A program made the position numbers and the translations under genes. This document shows positions 27,002-35,403 of a stretch of 64,000 nucleotides of DNA, in pieces. The DNA lies in contig CALXKZ010000074.1 of NCBI GenBank assembly GCA_944389065.1, forward strand, positions 1 to 64,000. Reading direction: 5' to 3'. The notes below the pieces were generated by a model, which saw only the letters and a program-made list of their open reading frames with translations, ran no database searches and had not been told where the DNA came from. The stretch comes from an uncultured Spirochaetaceae bacterium (GTDB lineage: Bacteria > Spirochaetota > Spirochaetia > Sphaerochaetales > Sphaerochaetaceae). Position 1 is the first letter of the stretch, and the number at the start of each line of letters is the position of its first letter.

Positions 27002-27520
27002 TCAGAATGTCCAGCCAAGTCCAATGGCAGGGAGCGGTATATTGATTGTAAGCTCCTGCTTACCGAATTCCTGGCTGCCGAAATCACCGAATCCGATCTC
27101 GATGCCTGTTCCAACTCTGACAAACATCGACTGAGTGACATAGATATCGAAATCGACTGTTGCAAAGACAGCGAAACCTACCCCGCTGGACCTGAATATG
27201 AAGGCAGGTCCCACTCCAGCGATTATATCAACATTGCTGCTCAGTGAGTCCTGATATGCATATCCTGTACTCAGTGCGAATTCGACAGATCCGCCTGTTG
27301 AATATGGATTGACTCCGATAAGCATTCCGTGGCCATGGCCGAAATCCATATCGAGCTCTGCGTCGACATCAAAGAGGAACTGGGGCTTCATCTCCCCTCC
27401 TCTGTTATCAAATTCCAGGCTGGCCGAGGTAGTCTGTCCGACAACGAAATCAAAATCGACAGCTGAACATACAGCTGCTGTGACTGCAAGGAAAATAAGT
27501 ACGAGAGATAATCGCTTCAT
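27002..27520 (-). CDS. Small outer-membrane beta-barrel-like protein
   Basis: 172 residues with a signal peptide (cleavage after VCSA near residue 20). Alternating hydrophobic strands end in GLGWTF, with the terminal phenylalanine typical of outer-membrane barrels. The length would fit an eight-strand barrel. No family is recognised. On the minus strand TATATC/TATCTT lies 5-7 bases before the ATG and there is no Shine-Dalgarno, so the message is probably leaderless. Confidence 0.75.
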   Translation of the reverse strand: MKRLSLVLIFLAVTAAVCSAVDFDFVVGQTTSASLEFDNRGGEMKPQFLFDVDAELDMDFGHGHGMLIGVNPYSTGGSVEFALSTGYAYQDSLSSNVDIIAGVGPAFIFRSSGVGFAVFATVDFDIYVTQSMFVRVGTGIEIGFGDFGSQEFGKQELTINIPLPAIGLGWTF

Positions 27521-27558
27521 ACTATAAGATATAACATCAATACTGCAGTTTCTCCAGC

Positions 27559-28533
27559 TTACTTTGATCTGCCAAGGAGAAGTCCCAATGATTCCTTCAC
27601 ATATGGGAACCTGAAGCTGCGGTCAACAGCATTTGCAGAGTAATAGCAGTACCAGGTCTCCTCATTCTCCTTATAACGCGCATCGCAGCTTGTAATGCAC
27701 CTGGAGGCCCATCCCTCTTCAGGGGAAAGCTGTATGATACTATCATCCTGCCAGGAAATGCCATCATCTGATGTCATAAGAAGCATCGCGGATCTGGATT
27801 GCCTATGGCGCTCATCGAAGTGATATGCGCATTCAATGGCTGCCAATGCATCAGAGAGGGGAATGACCCTTACTGACCCGACCGCAAGATTCCTATACTG
27901 GCTCTCTCCATCAGGAATGATCAAAGGCTTCTCTGCAATAGTGTAAGGACCATCAATGGAAGAGGATTCAGCCATCATGAAAAAGGCAGAAGCTTTCTGG
28001 CCTGTATCATATATTCTTGTCTCTCCTGCGCCGAAGTAGAGGCGGTACCTGTCATTCCAGCGGACAAGCTGAGGTCTGGACACCCTGGGCTTTCCTCCTC
28101 TGTACACAGAACGGAGAACAGAGCGTGCATCAAGAATCATCCTTGGCTCAGACCACAGGGAAAGATCCGATGAACTTGACATCATTATACGGGAGCCCGT
28201 AAGTTTCTCCTTTCTTCCATGCTTTCTTTCAGTATCATGGATTTCATAAAGAAGATAATAGACATTGCCCTCTTTATAGATGAATGGAGAATGGCCTCTG
28301 AAGAATATCAGATGCTCGCGCTTCCATTCCAGGCCAGAAGAGGAAACATAATGCTCAACCCCCTGCCATGTATGGGCAAAAAGATGCCATAATGCATCAG
28401 GCGATTCATCTGGAAGCAGGAATGAAGGATCTGAAAGGCGCGGAATGAGAAGAGAGCCGCGTGTAGCAACCGGTTCATCATTGAATGAATACCAGTAAGT
28501 ATCCAGAAAAGATGCCTTGCCCCTGTATCTCAT
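27559..28533 (-). CDS. Glycosidase-like five-bladed beta-propeller protein
   Basis: 324 residues resembling the GH43/GH32/GH130 five-bladed propeller superfamily. An early DPSFLLPDES strand, FRGHSPFIYKEGNVYYLLY in blade 2, and SRPQLVRWNDRYRLYFGAG and later W-rich strands mark successive blades. No signal peptide is visible, so it may act in the cytoplasm on imported glycosides. Substrate and catalytic residues are uncertain. I chose the ATG at 28533 because of GAGGAG just upstream, overlapping the end of the preceding gene. It is the last gene of the nif3-lspA cluster. Confidence 0.65.
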   Translation of the reverse strand: MRYRGKASFLDTYWYSFNDEPVATRGSLLIPRLSDPSFLLPDESPDALWHLFAHTWQGVEHYVSSSGLEWKREHLIFFRGHSPFIYKEGNVYYLLYEIHDTERKHGRKEKLTGSRIMMSSSSDLSLWSEPRMILDARSVLRSVYRGGKPRVSRPQLVRWNDRYRLYFGAGETRIYDTGQKASAFFMMAESSSIDGPYTIAEKPLIIPDGESQYRNLAVGSVRVIPLSDALAAIECAYHFDERHRQSRSAMLLMTSDDGISWQDDSIIQLSPEEGWASRCITSCDARYKENEETWYCYYSANAVDRSFRFPYVKESLGLLLGRSK

Positions 28534-28534
28534 C

Positions 28535-28834
28535 TTACTCCTCTGTATTCCTCTTAGGCTTCTTCGGAGAGAACAGAGGGGAAAGATTCTCCTCAAGAGC
28601 GAATTTCTTCGTTGCCCACTTAACAAGCCTGGAATAGATCAGGAATGAAAGAGCCAATGCTGCGACGAGGACGACAACTGTCAGGATTCCTACGATATCT
28701 CCAAGAGCCGGAACCCTGTCAGCAAGCACTGATACAAGAACAAACCCGAATATGATGAAGAACAGAAGCAGTATGAGATTGACAACCGTCCCGATAATCA
28801 TGAAAAGGAGTGTATTAATTTTCTTTGATGGCAT
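28535..28834 (-). CDS. Small two-helix membrane protein
   Basis: 99 residues with two long hydrophobic helices (about 8-36 and 46-68) and a basic C-terminal tail. Function unknown. It overlaps lspA by 20 bases and is followed directly by the propeller gene, so it is firmly within this operon. Confidence 0.72.
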   Translation of the reverse strand: MPSKKINTLLFMIIGTVVNLILLLFFIIFGFVLVSVLADRVPALGDIVGILTVVVLVAALALSFLIYSRLVKWATKKFALEENLSPLFSPKKPKRNTEE

Positions 28835-29333
28835 TCTTTCTTCCTCCCAGCATTATGCTTACAACAAGAAGTATGACAGAGATTACAATAGCTGCATCTG
28901 CCAGATTATACGTCGGGAATCTCTCCATTCCAAACCACCCATAGTTATTTGTAGATATCCAGTCAACGACACGGAGGGAGCGGAATATCCTATCGATCAG
29001 ATTGCCTATTCCACCCCCGGCGATTCCCGCAAGACACCAGCGCTGGAAACTGGTAAGAGGGCCCAGCACCTTATCGGATACGATTGCAGCAGAAACTCCA
29101 GCCATGATCACAACAGGAAGACCTATGAACACAATGTACTTCAATGCAGCAGGAAGCCCTGCTCCAAGGGAGAATGCGACAGCATCATTCCGCACATGGC
29201 AGATCCATAGGAAATCATTGAAGAGAGAGCATGCGACTGTTCCCTCAGGTATGAAATGGACAATCAAGGCTTTTGATATCTGATCAGCAGCGATGATCAG
29301 GATTGAAAGCAGAAATGGGAGGAACTTCTTCAC
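28815..29333 (-). CDS. lspA: Lipoprotein signal peptidase (signal peptidase II)
   Basis: A 172-residue inner-membrane aspartyl protease that cleaves prolipoprotein signal peptides before the lipidated cysteine. Four transmembrane helices are visible. The two catalytic aspartates lie in GNLIDRIFRSLRVVDW (about 117-132) and YNLADAAI (about 142-149). It serves the several lipoproteins of this window. The ATG overlaps the stop of nif3 by four bases. Confidence 0.94.
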   Translation of the reverse strand: MKKFLPFLLSILIIAADQISKALIVHFIPEGTVACSLFNDFLWICHVRNDAVAFSLGAGLPAALKYIVFIGLPVVIMAGVSAAIVSDKVLGPLTSFQRWCLAGIAGGGIGNLIDRIFRSLRVVDWISTNNYGWFGMERFPTYNLADAAIVISVILLVVSIMLGGRKNAIKEN

Positions 29334-30088
29334 AGCCCTGTCTCCGAATCAATGAAAACAGTCTCAATGGAGAATTCCTTCTCTGCCATTCTCTTAAGAG
29401 CCTTGACACCGAAAACCTCGCTTCTATAGTGTCCACCGGAAAGAAAGTCTATCCCATATTCACGGACTGTATGGTATATCTCATGCTCGCATGTTCCTGT
29501 AATGAAGAGATCGAGACCTTCAGCAATAGCCTGATCAACATCATCGGCCCCGCCTCCAGAGATTATCCCGACAGTCTCAACCATATCCTTCCCTGCTTTT
29601 ATGATATGCATCCCACCTTCTTCAGAGAATCCCAGAAGGCGTGCGATCTCCGGCACTGTCATCGGGAAAGGAAGCCTGCCTTTGAAGCCTATCTTCCGGC
29701 CTTTATACTCACCGAACGGATCAAATGATGTCATGCCAAGCGTCAATGCGATCTGTGCGTTATTGCCATAAAGCGGATGTGCATCAAGAGGAAGATGGCA
29801 CGCAAACAGGGCAAGACCGCTGTCCATTGCCCTTCTGACCCTTCTGTAGTGGGCATCCCTTATAGCTATAGGAGAGCCCCAGAAAAGACCATGATGCACT
29901 ACAAGGATATCTGCAGAGGCTTCAGCTGCTGCATCAATTGTCGCAAATGAGGCATCAACTGCGAATGCTGCCTTCTTCAGTTCCCTGTCAGGCCCCTGTA
30001 TCTGAAAGCCGTTAAGGGAGATATCAAATGGAAAATCATCAATGGAGAGTCTCTTCTCAAGAATCTCTCCGAACTCATTGACAGTCAT
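29330..30088 (-). CDS. Nif3/DUF34-family metal-binding protein
   Basis: A 252-residue NIF3-like protein, related to proposed GTP cyclohydrolase 1 type 2 proteins. Dinuclear metal ligands appear as VVHHGLFW (about 63-70), HLPLDAH (about 98-104) and the late GGHYRSE (about 218-224). The biochemical role of the family is unsettled. It has its own divergent promoter shared with the Lon-like gene and no Shine-Dalgarno. TATAAT ends seven bases before the ATG. Confidence 0.88.
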   Translation of the reverse strand: MTVNEFGEILEKRLSIDDFPFDISLNGFQIQGPDRELKKAAFAVDASFATIDAAAEASADILVVHHGLFWGSPIAIRDAHYRRVRRAMDSGLALFACHLPLDAHPLYGNNAQIALTLGMTSFDPFGEYKGRKIGFKGRLPFPMTVPEIARLLGFSEEGGMHIIKAGKDMVETVGIISGGGADDVDQAIAEGLDLFITGTCEHEIYHTVREYGIDFLSGGHYRSEVFGVKALKRMAEKEFSIETVFIDSETGL

Positions 30089-30095
30089 GTTGCTG

Positions 30096-30101
30096 ATTAT
30101 A
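30096..30101 (-). promoter_or_regulatory. -10 element of nif3
   Basis: A perfect TATAAT on the minus strand, seven bases before the start at 30088. No clear -35. Confidence 0.5.
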
Positions 30102-30107
30102 ATCGGT

Positions 30108-30136
30108 TTGACAGCTCATATCCACTGTCATACAAT
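30108..30136 (+). promoter_or_regulatory. Promoter of the Lon-like protease gene, leaderless type
   Basis: TTGACA (30108-30113), 17-bp spacer and TACAAT (30131-30136), seven bases before the ATG at 30144. This is the strongest leaderless promoter in the window. Confidence 0.75.
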
Positions 30137-30143
30137 CCCTTTG

Positions 30144-32030
30144 ATGATCAGGGAATTAGAAGCAGGGGATATATCCCTCTCATATAGAGGACGTTCATTC
30201 AGCAATATCGTGCCAGGAATGGCAATCACAGGCCAGGAAAGGGCAATCGGCCTTTTAAGGCTTGGCCTTGAAACTGACAGAGCTGGCTATAACATCTTCC
30301 TTTCCGGAGATGATGGATCAGGCAGGCTCAATGCCATCCTGGAGGAGATAGGAAAAATTGAAAATGATACTTCAGGCCTGAAGGATGCTGCATATGCATA
30401 TTCTCCCGACAATGAACGGCCCCGTGTTCTGATATTCCCGAAAGGCAAGGCAAAAGCATTCCAGCATGACCTTGATGGAATAATGGAAGGAAGGATGACA
30501 AGGGAGGAAGTCTCTGCAGCATGGGAAGATCCAGCCATAATCCAGTTCATTGCTTCTCTCCCCTCTCCAGAGGAATACCCTGATGCATATAAGCTTGGAA
30601 TAGTCCTCGACAGAACCCTGGACAGAAAAAGACCGACAATAATCGAGATGCATCCGTCCCATCGCTCGCTTTTCGGAATGGTATCGGAAGGAAGCACACC
30701 GCATCTTTCGATAAAGATCGGTTCATACCAGAGAGCTGCTGGAGGCTTTCTCATCCTCAATGCAGAGGAGATATCATCGGATGAAACGCTCTGGAAGACA
30801 TTCAGAAGATACATAGAGATGACGGTACGGGCACTGACATCTGATTCTGTCATGGGAGAGATGATGGGCGGCGTACGTCCTTCCCCTATTCCTCTGCTTA
30901 CAAAGGTCATTCTCATAGGCAATGAAGGCACATTCGACAGGCTTATGGAGAAAGATCCGAAATTCACCCGTTATTTCCGTATCGCTCCTGAGTTCGATTA
31001 CACCATGCCTGCCGATGAGAAGAATATCGCAGGTACAATCAGCTATCTCAAAAGCGCAGGGCATTCGCTCCTAGCAGCTGATGACAGCGCCTATGCAGAG
31101 ATCCTCCGTTATTCATCATGGCTGGCAGAAGACAGGAATAAGCTTACAACGGAGCTTTCACTTCTTGGCGATCTGCTTGAAGAAGCCTCACGTACAGCAC
31201 GGCTGGAAGGAAAGGATGCAATACAGGATTCCGATGTAAGAAGGGCAATAGAGCTTAGAAGCTGGTACGCATCACTGGCAGAAGACAGAATAAATGAAGA
31301 GATAAAATCAGGGGAGATGGTGATATCTCTTTCAGGAAAGAAGATCGGAATCGTCAATGGACTGGCTGTCATGGACCGGGGCACATCATCTTTTGGAACA
31401 CCCGCTGTCATATCAGTAGCAGTGGCGCCTGGAAATGAGGGCATAGTGAATATAGAGCATGAAGCAGGACTGTCCGGAGGAATACATGACAAAGGCCTGC
31501 TGATCCTCGAAGGATATCTGCGCAACCGTTATGCCAGGACATTCCCATTATCACTCTACGCAGGCATCTGCTTCGAGCAAAGCTATGCTGAGGTGGATGG
31601 GGACAGCGCATCCCTTGCTGAACTCTATGCGCTTCTCTCTGCTATAGGAGGGATTCCTATACGGCAGGACATCGCTGTGACAGGCTCAATGAGCCAGACC
31701 GGGACACTCCTTCCGGTGGGAGGCATCAATGAGAAGATAGAGGGATTCTTCAATGCATGCTCAACTGCGGGCCTTACAGGCAGCCAGGGAGTGATAATAC
31801 CGGAAGTCAACAGATCAGCGCTCATTCTTTCAGAGAGAATCGAGGAAGCGATAAACAAAAAGCTCTTCCATATATGGACGATTTCAGGAATCGATGAAGG
31901 CATGACGCTTCTTACAGGGCTCGAGAGCGGAGAACGCGACAGAAAGGGGATATTCCCGACAGGCTCTTTCAGCAGGAAAGTAGAGGATGGGCTGAGAAAT
32001 CTCTGGCACTGCAGTCAGGATAAAGGCTGA
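30144..32030 (+). CDS. Lon-related ATP-dependent protease (AAA_32 type)
   Basis: 628 residues. The N-terminal half is an ATPase-like region whose P-loop is reduced to SGDDGSGRLNAI (about 54-65), as in AAA_32/LonB relatives with a G-S-G-R loop. The C-terminal 220 residues are a Lon protease domain with catalytic serine in GDSASLAELYALLS and catalytic lysine in PVGGINEKIEG, so the Ser-Lys dyad is intact. It should degrade misfolded or regulatory proteins. The start at 30144 was chosen from the promoter position. The longer frame upstream would overlap nif3 and adds no conserved sequence. It ends inside the convergent SpoU gene. Confidence 0.85.
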   Translation: MIRELEAGDISLSYRGRSFSNIVPGMAITGQERAIGLLRLGLETDRAGYNIFLSGDDGSGRLNAILEEIGKIENDTSGLKDAAYAYSPDNERPRVLIFPKGKAKAFQHDLDGIMEGRMTREEVSAAWEDPAIIQFIASLPSPEEYPDAYKLGIVLDRTLDRKRPTIIEMHPSHRSLFGMVSEGSTPHLSIKIGSYQRAAGGFLILNAEEISSDETLWKTFRRYIEMTVRALTSDSVMGEMMGGVRPSPIPLLTKVILIGNEGTFDRLMEKDPKFTRYFRIAPEFDYTMPADEKNIAGTISYLKSAGHSLLAADDSAYAEILRYSSWLAEDRNKLTTELSLLGDLLEEASRTARLEGKDAIQDSDVRRAIELRSWYASLAEDRINEEIKSGEMVISLSGKKIGIVNGLAVMDRGTSSFGTPAVISVAVAPGNEGIVNIEHEAGLSGGIHDKGLLILEGYLRNRYARTFPLSLYAGICFEQSYAEVDGDSASLAELYALLSAIGGIPIRQDIAVTGSMSQTGTLLPVGGINEKIEGFFNACSTAGLTGSQGVIIPEVNRSALILSERIEEAINKKLFHIWTISGIDEGMTLLTGLESGERDRKGIFPTGSFSRKVEDGLRNLWHCSQDKG

Positions 32031-32776
32031 TTCTTCTCGCTTTCCATCCATTTGCAGAGCATGATCGCCGCAGCAGATGCTACATTGATCGATCCCTTAG
32101 CACCATACTGCCTTATAGAGACAATACCCAGGGAATCCTCTGCTTTTTTCCTTGCCTCTTTGGATATGCCATCCTCCTCCGATCCGATTATGCATATCCC
32201 ATGCCGGGGAAACTCAAACTCGTTTATATCCATACCGCCGACCTCAAGAGCAAACACAGGAAGTTCCGGCAATACGGAAACCTCGCGCTCATCCCACGGA
32301 ATTCCATCCACTGCAGAGCGCGATGTGCGCTGAGCTCTCGGATGCTCAGGGGAAGCAGTGCCGGGTGCTATGTATATACCTTTGATTCCGAAAGCCTCGG
32401 CATTGCGGAATACAGCTCCGACATTATATGGGGAACGAAGATGATCAAGAAAAAGGAAATGATCCCTGACCTCCCTTCTGGACCAGTCAATCTGCCCGGA
32501 TTCATCACGTGCATCCCAGTCCGAAGGAGTATCGCCGAGTATCGTCAGCACATGGTAGTAGATATCCTCGAACGAAAGGCTATCGCCCTTCTGATAGAAC
32601 CAGCGGATCCTGTCCTCATCCTCATCACACACTAGATCCGATGACAGGATTATGGATAGAACCTCATCAAGATATTCTTTATCGAGATCCATAGCCGCAG
32701 CTTCATGGAAAACATCGGCCGCTCTTCTCAGCTGTACCCTTGGCTTAAGAGTCCTGATCTTCTTCGCGCTTATCAC
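32015..32776 (-). CDS. SpoU/TrmH-family RNA 2'-O-methyltransferase
   Basis: 253 residues. A SPOUT fold with motif 1 NVGAVFRNAEAFG, motif 2 IIGSEEDGIS and motif 3 IRQYGAKGSINVASAAAIML in the C-terminal half, binding SAM in the trefoil knot. An extra N-terminal helical domain of about 100 residues probably recognises RNA. The target nucleotide (tRNA or rRNA) is unknown. I chose a GTG start at 32776 with GGAGG six bases upstream, inside the end of rsmI. The two genes are translationally coupled. Confidence 0.85.
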   Translation of the reverse strand: MISAKKIRTLKPRVQLRRAADVFHEAAAMDLDKEYLDEVLSIILSSDLVCDEDEDRIRWFYQKGDSLSFEDIYYHVLTILGDTPSDWDARDESGQIDWSRREVRDHFLFLDHLRSPYNVGAVFRNAEAFGIKGIYIAPGTASPEHPRAQRTSRSAVDGIPWDEREVSVLPELPVFALEVGGMDINEFEFPRHGICIIGSEEDGISKEARKKAEDSLGIVSIRQYGAKGSINVASAAAIMLCKWMESEKNQPLS

Positions 32777-33449
32777 AGATACCCTCCGGAATGACAATCA
32801 ATGCGAACTCTCCTTTGATAGCATCTCGGCCCGAAAGCGATGCAATCACATCATCAGCACTGCCGGTGATGAATTCCTCATGGGCTTTCGTGAGCTCCCT
32901 TCCTGCAACTATGCGGCATTCCCCTGCTTCTTTGATATCCTCAAGCGTTTTCAGCACCCTGAATGGCGATTCATAGACGATGAAGGACTCTTCCCTTCTG
33001 AAAAGCTCTGCAAGCCTCTTCTGTCTTCTGCCTTTCTTCGGGGAAAGAAAACCTTCAAAAGTGAAGCTCTTGCCGATATTCCCTGCAGCAGAGACCAATG
33101 AGACAAAAGCAGAGGCTCCTGGAATAGGGATAACTGCATGTTCACTCTCTGCTCTGATATACTCAACAAGCCTTGCCCCGGGATCGGAGACCCCGGGAGT
33201 TCCAGCATCGGAGCAATATGCAACATTGCTGCCACCATCCAGAAGAGCCAGTATTCCCTTCGCGCTCTCTTCCTCATTGTGCGCATGGCAGGCTATCAGC
33301 CGTTTCTTTATCCCATAATGGGAAAGCAGATGCATCGTATGCCGTGTATCCTCGCATGCAATCACATCGACAGAGGAGAGCACTTTGACTGCCCTGTATG
33401 TTATATCATCGAGATTCCCTATCGGAGTTGCTACCATATAGAGGTTCAT
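32745..33449 (-). CDS. rsmI: 16S rRNA (cytidine-1402 2'-O) methyltransferase
   Basis: A 234-residue RsmI-type methyltransferase modifying C1402 in the decoding centre. Tetrapyrrole-methylase fold signatures are VATPIGNLDDIT (6-17), CEDTRHT (about 32-38), SDAGTPGVSDPG (about 81-92) and IPGASA. The ATG has TATCAT seven bases upstream and no Shine-Dalgarno. Confidence 0.93.
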   Translation of the reverse strand: MNLYMVATPIGNLDDITYRAVKVLSSVDVIACEDTRHTMHLLSHYGIKKRLIACHAHNEEESAKGILALLDGGSNVAYCSDAGTPGVSDPGARLVEYIRAESEHAVIPIPGASAFVSLVSAAGNIGKSFTFEGFLSPKKGRRQKRLAELFRREESFIVYESPFRVLKTLEDIKEAGECRIVAGRELTKAHEEFITGSADDVIASLSGRDAIKGEFALIVIPEGICDKREEDQDS

Positions 33450-33467
33450 GAGAATGATGATACAGCA

Positions 33468-33499
33468 TAGAAAAGAAAATCACCATCCAGAACGGATGG
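33468..33499 (-). terminator. Terminator of the first hsp20 gene
   Basis: On the minus strand a CCATCC/GGATGG stem (33494-33499 with 33483-33488) with loop GTTCT is followed by a T-rich stretch (33468-33480). That stretch is also the upstream region of the rsmI -10. Confidence 0.65.
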
Positions 33500-33530
33500 C
33501 GACCAGATCAAAAGAGCGATTTATCCAGAA

Positions 33531-33959
33531 TCACTTGCCTATCTTCACCTCGATCCTGCCGGGCTCAGCCTTTCTGATCCTCGGAATTGTAATCGTAAGA
33601 ATCCCATTTGTGCTGTCAGCTGATATTCCCTCTGTATCCGAATCCTTCGGAAGTGAGAAGGATCTGCTGAACTCAGGAAGATTGATCTCTCCTGCTATCA
33701 GCTTCCTCTCCTCCATTCTCTTCCTGATTCTCTCGCGCCAGGACGGGGCGGATGCGATTGTGACAACGCCATCCTTTACCGTGATCTTTATATCATCATT
33801 GCCATATCCTGCGACCTCGAGCTCGATTGTGTATGCTCCTTCTGTCTCATATATATCCACAGGCGGATACTTTCTTGTGGAAACATCGGAAAAGAAATCA
33901 TCGAAGAAGGAATCAAGTCCTGTGAATCCCGGTGTGCTTCTGCTTATAACGTATCTCAT
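33531..33959 (-). CDS. Small heat-shock protein (Hsp20 family), copy 1
   Basis: A 142-residue alpha-crystallin-type holdase. The crystallin domain covers about residues 33-130, with TIELEVAGYGNDDIKI near its start and the conserved A-x-x-x-NGILTITIP strand near its end (STNGILTITIP). The C-terminal I-x-V motif is present as IEVKI. It binds unfolding proteins without ATP. The ATG follows AGGAG. It is controlled by a sigma-54-like promoter, not a heat-shock or CIRCE-type signal. A second, divergent copy lies 0.8 kb away. Confidence 0.93.
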   Translation of the reverse strand: MRYVISRSTPGFTGLDSFFDDFFSDVSTRKYPPVDIYETEGAYTIELEVAGYGNDDIKITVKDGVVTIASAPSWRERIRKRMEERKLIAGEINLPEFSRSFSLPKDSDTEGISADSTNGILTITIPRIRKAEPGRIEVKIGK

Positions 33960-34002
33960 ATTTCAATCTCCTGTTTTTATTTCAAGTTTGCATAAATAGG
34001 TA

Positions 34003-34018
34003 TGCATAATACATGCCA
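34003..34018 (-). promoter_or_regulatory. Sigma-54-type promoter of hsp20 copy 1
   Basis: On the minus strand TGGCATG-N4-ATGCA. GG and GC are separated by exactly ten bases, as in the -24/-12 consensus TGGCAYR-N4-TTGCW. The leader of about 30 bases carries the AGGAG ribosome site. Confidence 0.75.
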
Positions 34019-34088
34019 ACTTTTATAATTATTTGTATTATATGCAATTAATTACTTTTTCATATTTTCTCCTGAGACACTCCTTCCG

Positions 34089-34139
34089 GACAAATTGACA
34101 CAGTGCGATCCGGCAGGCACCGCTTCGGGTCATTATGAC
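34089..34139. promoter_or_regulatory. Upstream dyad (enhancer-like) for hsp20 copy 1
   Basis: A palindrome GTCAT-T-ATGAC followed by AC sits at 34129-34139, 110 bp upstream of the -24 element. A partial second copy (GACAAATTGACAC, 34089-34101) lies 40 bp closer. The same pair occurs upstream of hsp20 copy 2 at nearly identical distance. Confidence 0.6.
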
Positions 34140-34190
34140 ACTAAGCCGGATGATATGGATGAAAATGGGGAAAAAAGATACACTCATGCC

Positions 34191-34661
34191 ATGTCAGTAG
34201 AGAAAGTCAGAGAGTTCCTTAAGCCTTTTGGACGGGACAAGGATATAATCGAATTCCCTTCTTCCAGCGCAACAGTTGCACAGGCTGCGGCGGATCTGAA
34301 TACAGAGGAAGGGAGAATCGCGAAATCAATGTCATTCATGACAGCTTCCGGCCCGATTGTGATTGTGCTTGCGGGAGATGCAAAGATCGATAACAGAAAG
34401 TACAAGGATCTATTCCACGAGAAAGCGAAGATGATAGGGGCAGAGGATGTCGAAAGACTTACAGGACATCCTGTAGGAGGTGTCTGTCCATTTGCTCTTC
34501 CCGATGGAGTGAAGCTCTATCTGGATGTTTCCCTCAGACGCTTCGATGCATTCTACCCCGCTGCCGGATCGACAAACAGCGCTATAAGAATGACATCGGA
34601 TGAACTTGAGACGATCTCACAGCCAGAAGCATGGATTGATGTGGCAAAATCTGCACTGTGA
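34191..34661 (+). CDS. YbaK/ProX-type aminoacyl-tRNA deacylase
   Basis: A 156-residue YbaK/EbsC-family protein that hydrolyses mischarged tRNAs such as Cys-tRNA(Pro) or Ala-tRNA(Pro). The conserved active-site lysine region is AGDAKIDNRKYKDLF and the substrate loop is GHPVGGVCPFALP. The family normally begins with an S-x-E-K-V-R segment, so I set the start at 34191. The frame is open for another 32 codons. TACACT ends six bases before this ATG. There is no Shine-Dalgarno. Confidence 0.85.
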   Translation: MSVEKVREFLKPFGRDKDIIEFPSSSATVAQAAADLNTEEGRIAKSMSFMTASGPIVIVLAGDAKIDNRKYKDLFHEKAKMIGAEDVERLTGHPVGGVCPFALPDGVKLYLDVSLRRFDAFYPAAGSTNSAIRMTSDELETISQPEAWIDVAKSAL

Positions 34662-34699
34662 AATAGAAAAGCCTGCCGCAGCTTAATGGTGGCAGGCTC
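34661..34699 (-). terminator. Terminator of the second hsp20 gene
   Basis: On the minus strand an 8-bp stem AGCCTGCC/GGCAGGCT (34692-34699 with 34671-34678) is followed by TTTTCTATTTC. The same hairpin may also end the convergent ybaK-like gene. Confidence 0.8.
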
Positions 34700-34717
34700 T
34701 GCATAAACGCTCAGGAA

Positions 34718-35158
34718 TCAGTTCTTTGAACCGATCTTGACTTCAATGTGCCTTGGCTTCTCCTCTGGAAGCTTCGGAAGAGTAACAGTCAGTATTCCGT
34801 TCTCAAATGATGCATTTATAGCACTCTCATCAAGGCCTTCAGGCAGGCTGAATGATCTCTCGAATGCAGTGTGCCTTCTCTCCTTTATGAGATACTTGCG
34901 TCCTTCCTTCTCCTCATTCTTGGAGTTCTCCTCTCCGGAGATATGAAGAATATGCTTCTCAACATAGATCTTCACATCATTCTCACTATAGCCAGGAAGC
35001 TCTGCCTTTATAACAAAGTCATCTGCAGTCTCTTCGATATCAACAGCAGGGACCTTGGATGAATACGAACCCCATGCATTAAGCATTGAATCGAAGAAGT
35101 CATCGAATACTGAAAGATTCCTTCCACCTCTGTTATATCCTGTAATTTCGTTAGCCAT
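34718..35158 (-). CDS. Small heat-shock protein (Hsp20 family), copy 2
   Basis: A 146-residue alpha-crystallin-type chaperone. The crystallin domain spans about residues 38-138, with VIKAELPGYSENDVKI early and the ASFENGILTVTLPKLP strand late. C-terminal IEVKIG is the oligomerisation I-x-V motif. It is the more typical of the two Hsp20 copies. The ATG follows AGGAGG. The promoter is sigma-54-like. Confidence 0.95.
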   Translation of the reverse strand: MANEITGYNRGGRNLSVFDDFFDSMLNAWGSYSSKVPAVDIEETADDFVIKAELPGYSENDVKIYVEKHILHISGEENSKNEEKEGRKYLIKERRHTAFERSFSLPEGLDESAINASFENGILTVTLPKLPEEKPRHIEVKIGSKN

Positions 35159-35215
35159 ATTGTGCCTCCTATATCTTTAATGCTTTATGTCTATCCTTGT
35201 CGGACACATATTATT

Positions 35216-35231
35216 TGCAGAAAGCGTGCCA
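35216..35231 (-). promoter_or_regulatory. Sigma-54-type promoter of hsp20 copy 2
   Basis: On the minus strand TGGCACG-N4-CTGCA, one mismatch from the -24/-12 consensus, with the correct ten-base GG-to-GC spacing. Confidence 0.8.
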
Positions 35232-35303
35232 ACTTATACAAATTCATATTTTATAAAGAATTATAAGTAAAAAGACTTTTCAAGGAAAAGCTATGATGTT
35301 CCG

Positions 35304-35351
35304 AATTGACTATGGCAGAGAGCATATCCGATCGATTAGAGTCATAATGAC
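35304..35351. promoter_or_regulatory. Upstream dyad (enhancer-like) for hsp20 copy 2
   Basis: GTCAT-A-ATGAC followed by AC at 35341-35351, 109 bp upstream of the -24 element. An AATTGAC half-site at 35304-35310 sits at the same relative position (37 bp nearer) as in copy 1 (36 bp). Between promoter and dyad I see only AT-rich, gene-free DNA. Confidence 0.6.
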
Positions 35352-35403
35352 ACACAAAACCATCAGACAGGCAGAAAACAGGGACTAAAATGGCAAAAGG
35401 AAA

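Noticed and set aside
34095-34190. N-terminal extension of the YbaK-like protein
   Set aside because: These codons overlap the hsp20 control dyads and add no family-conserved residues.
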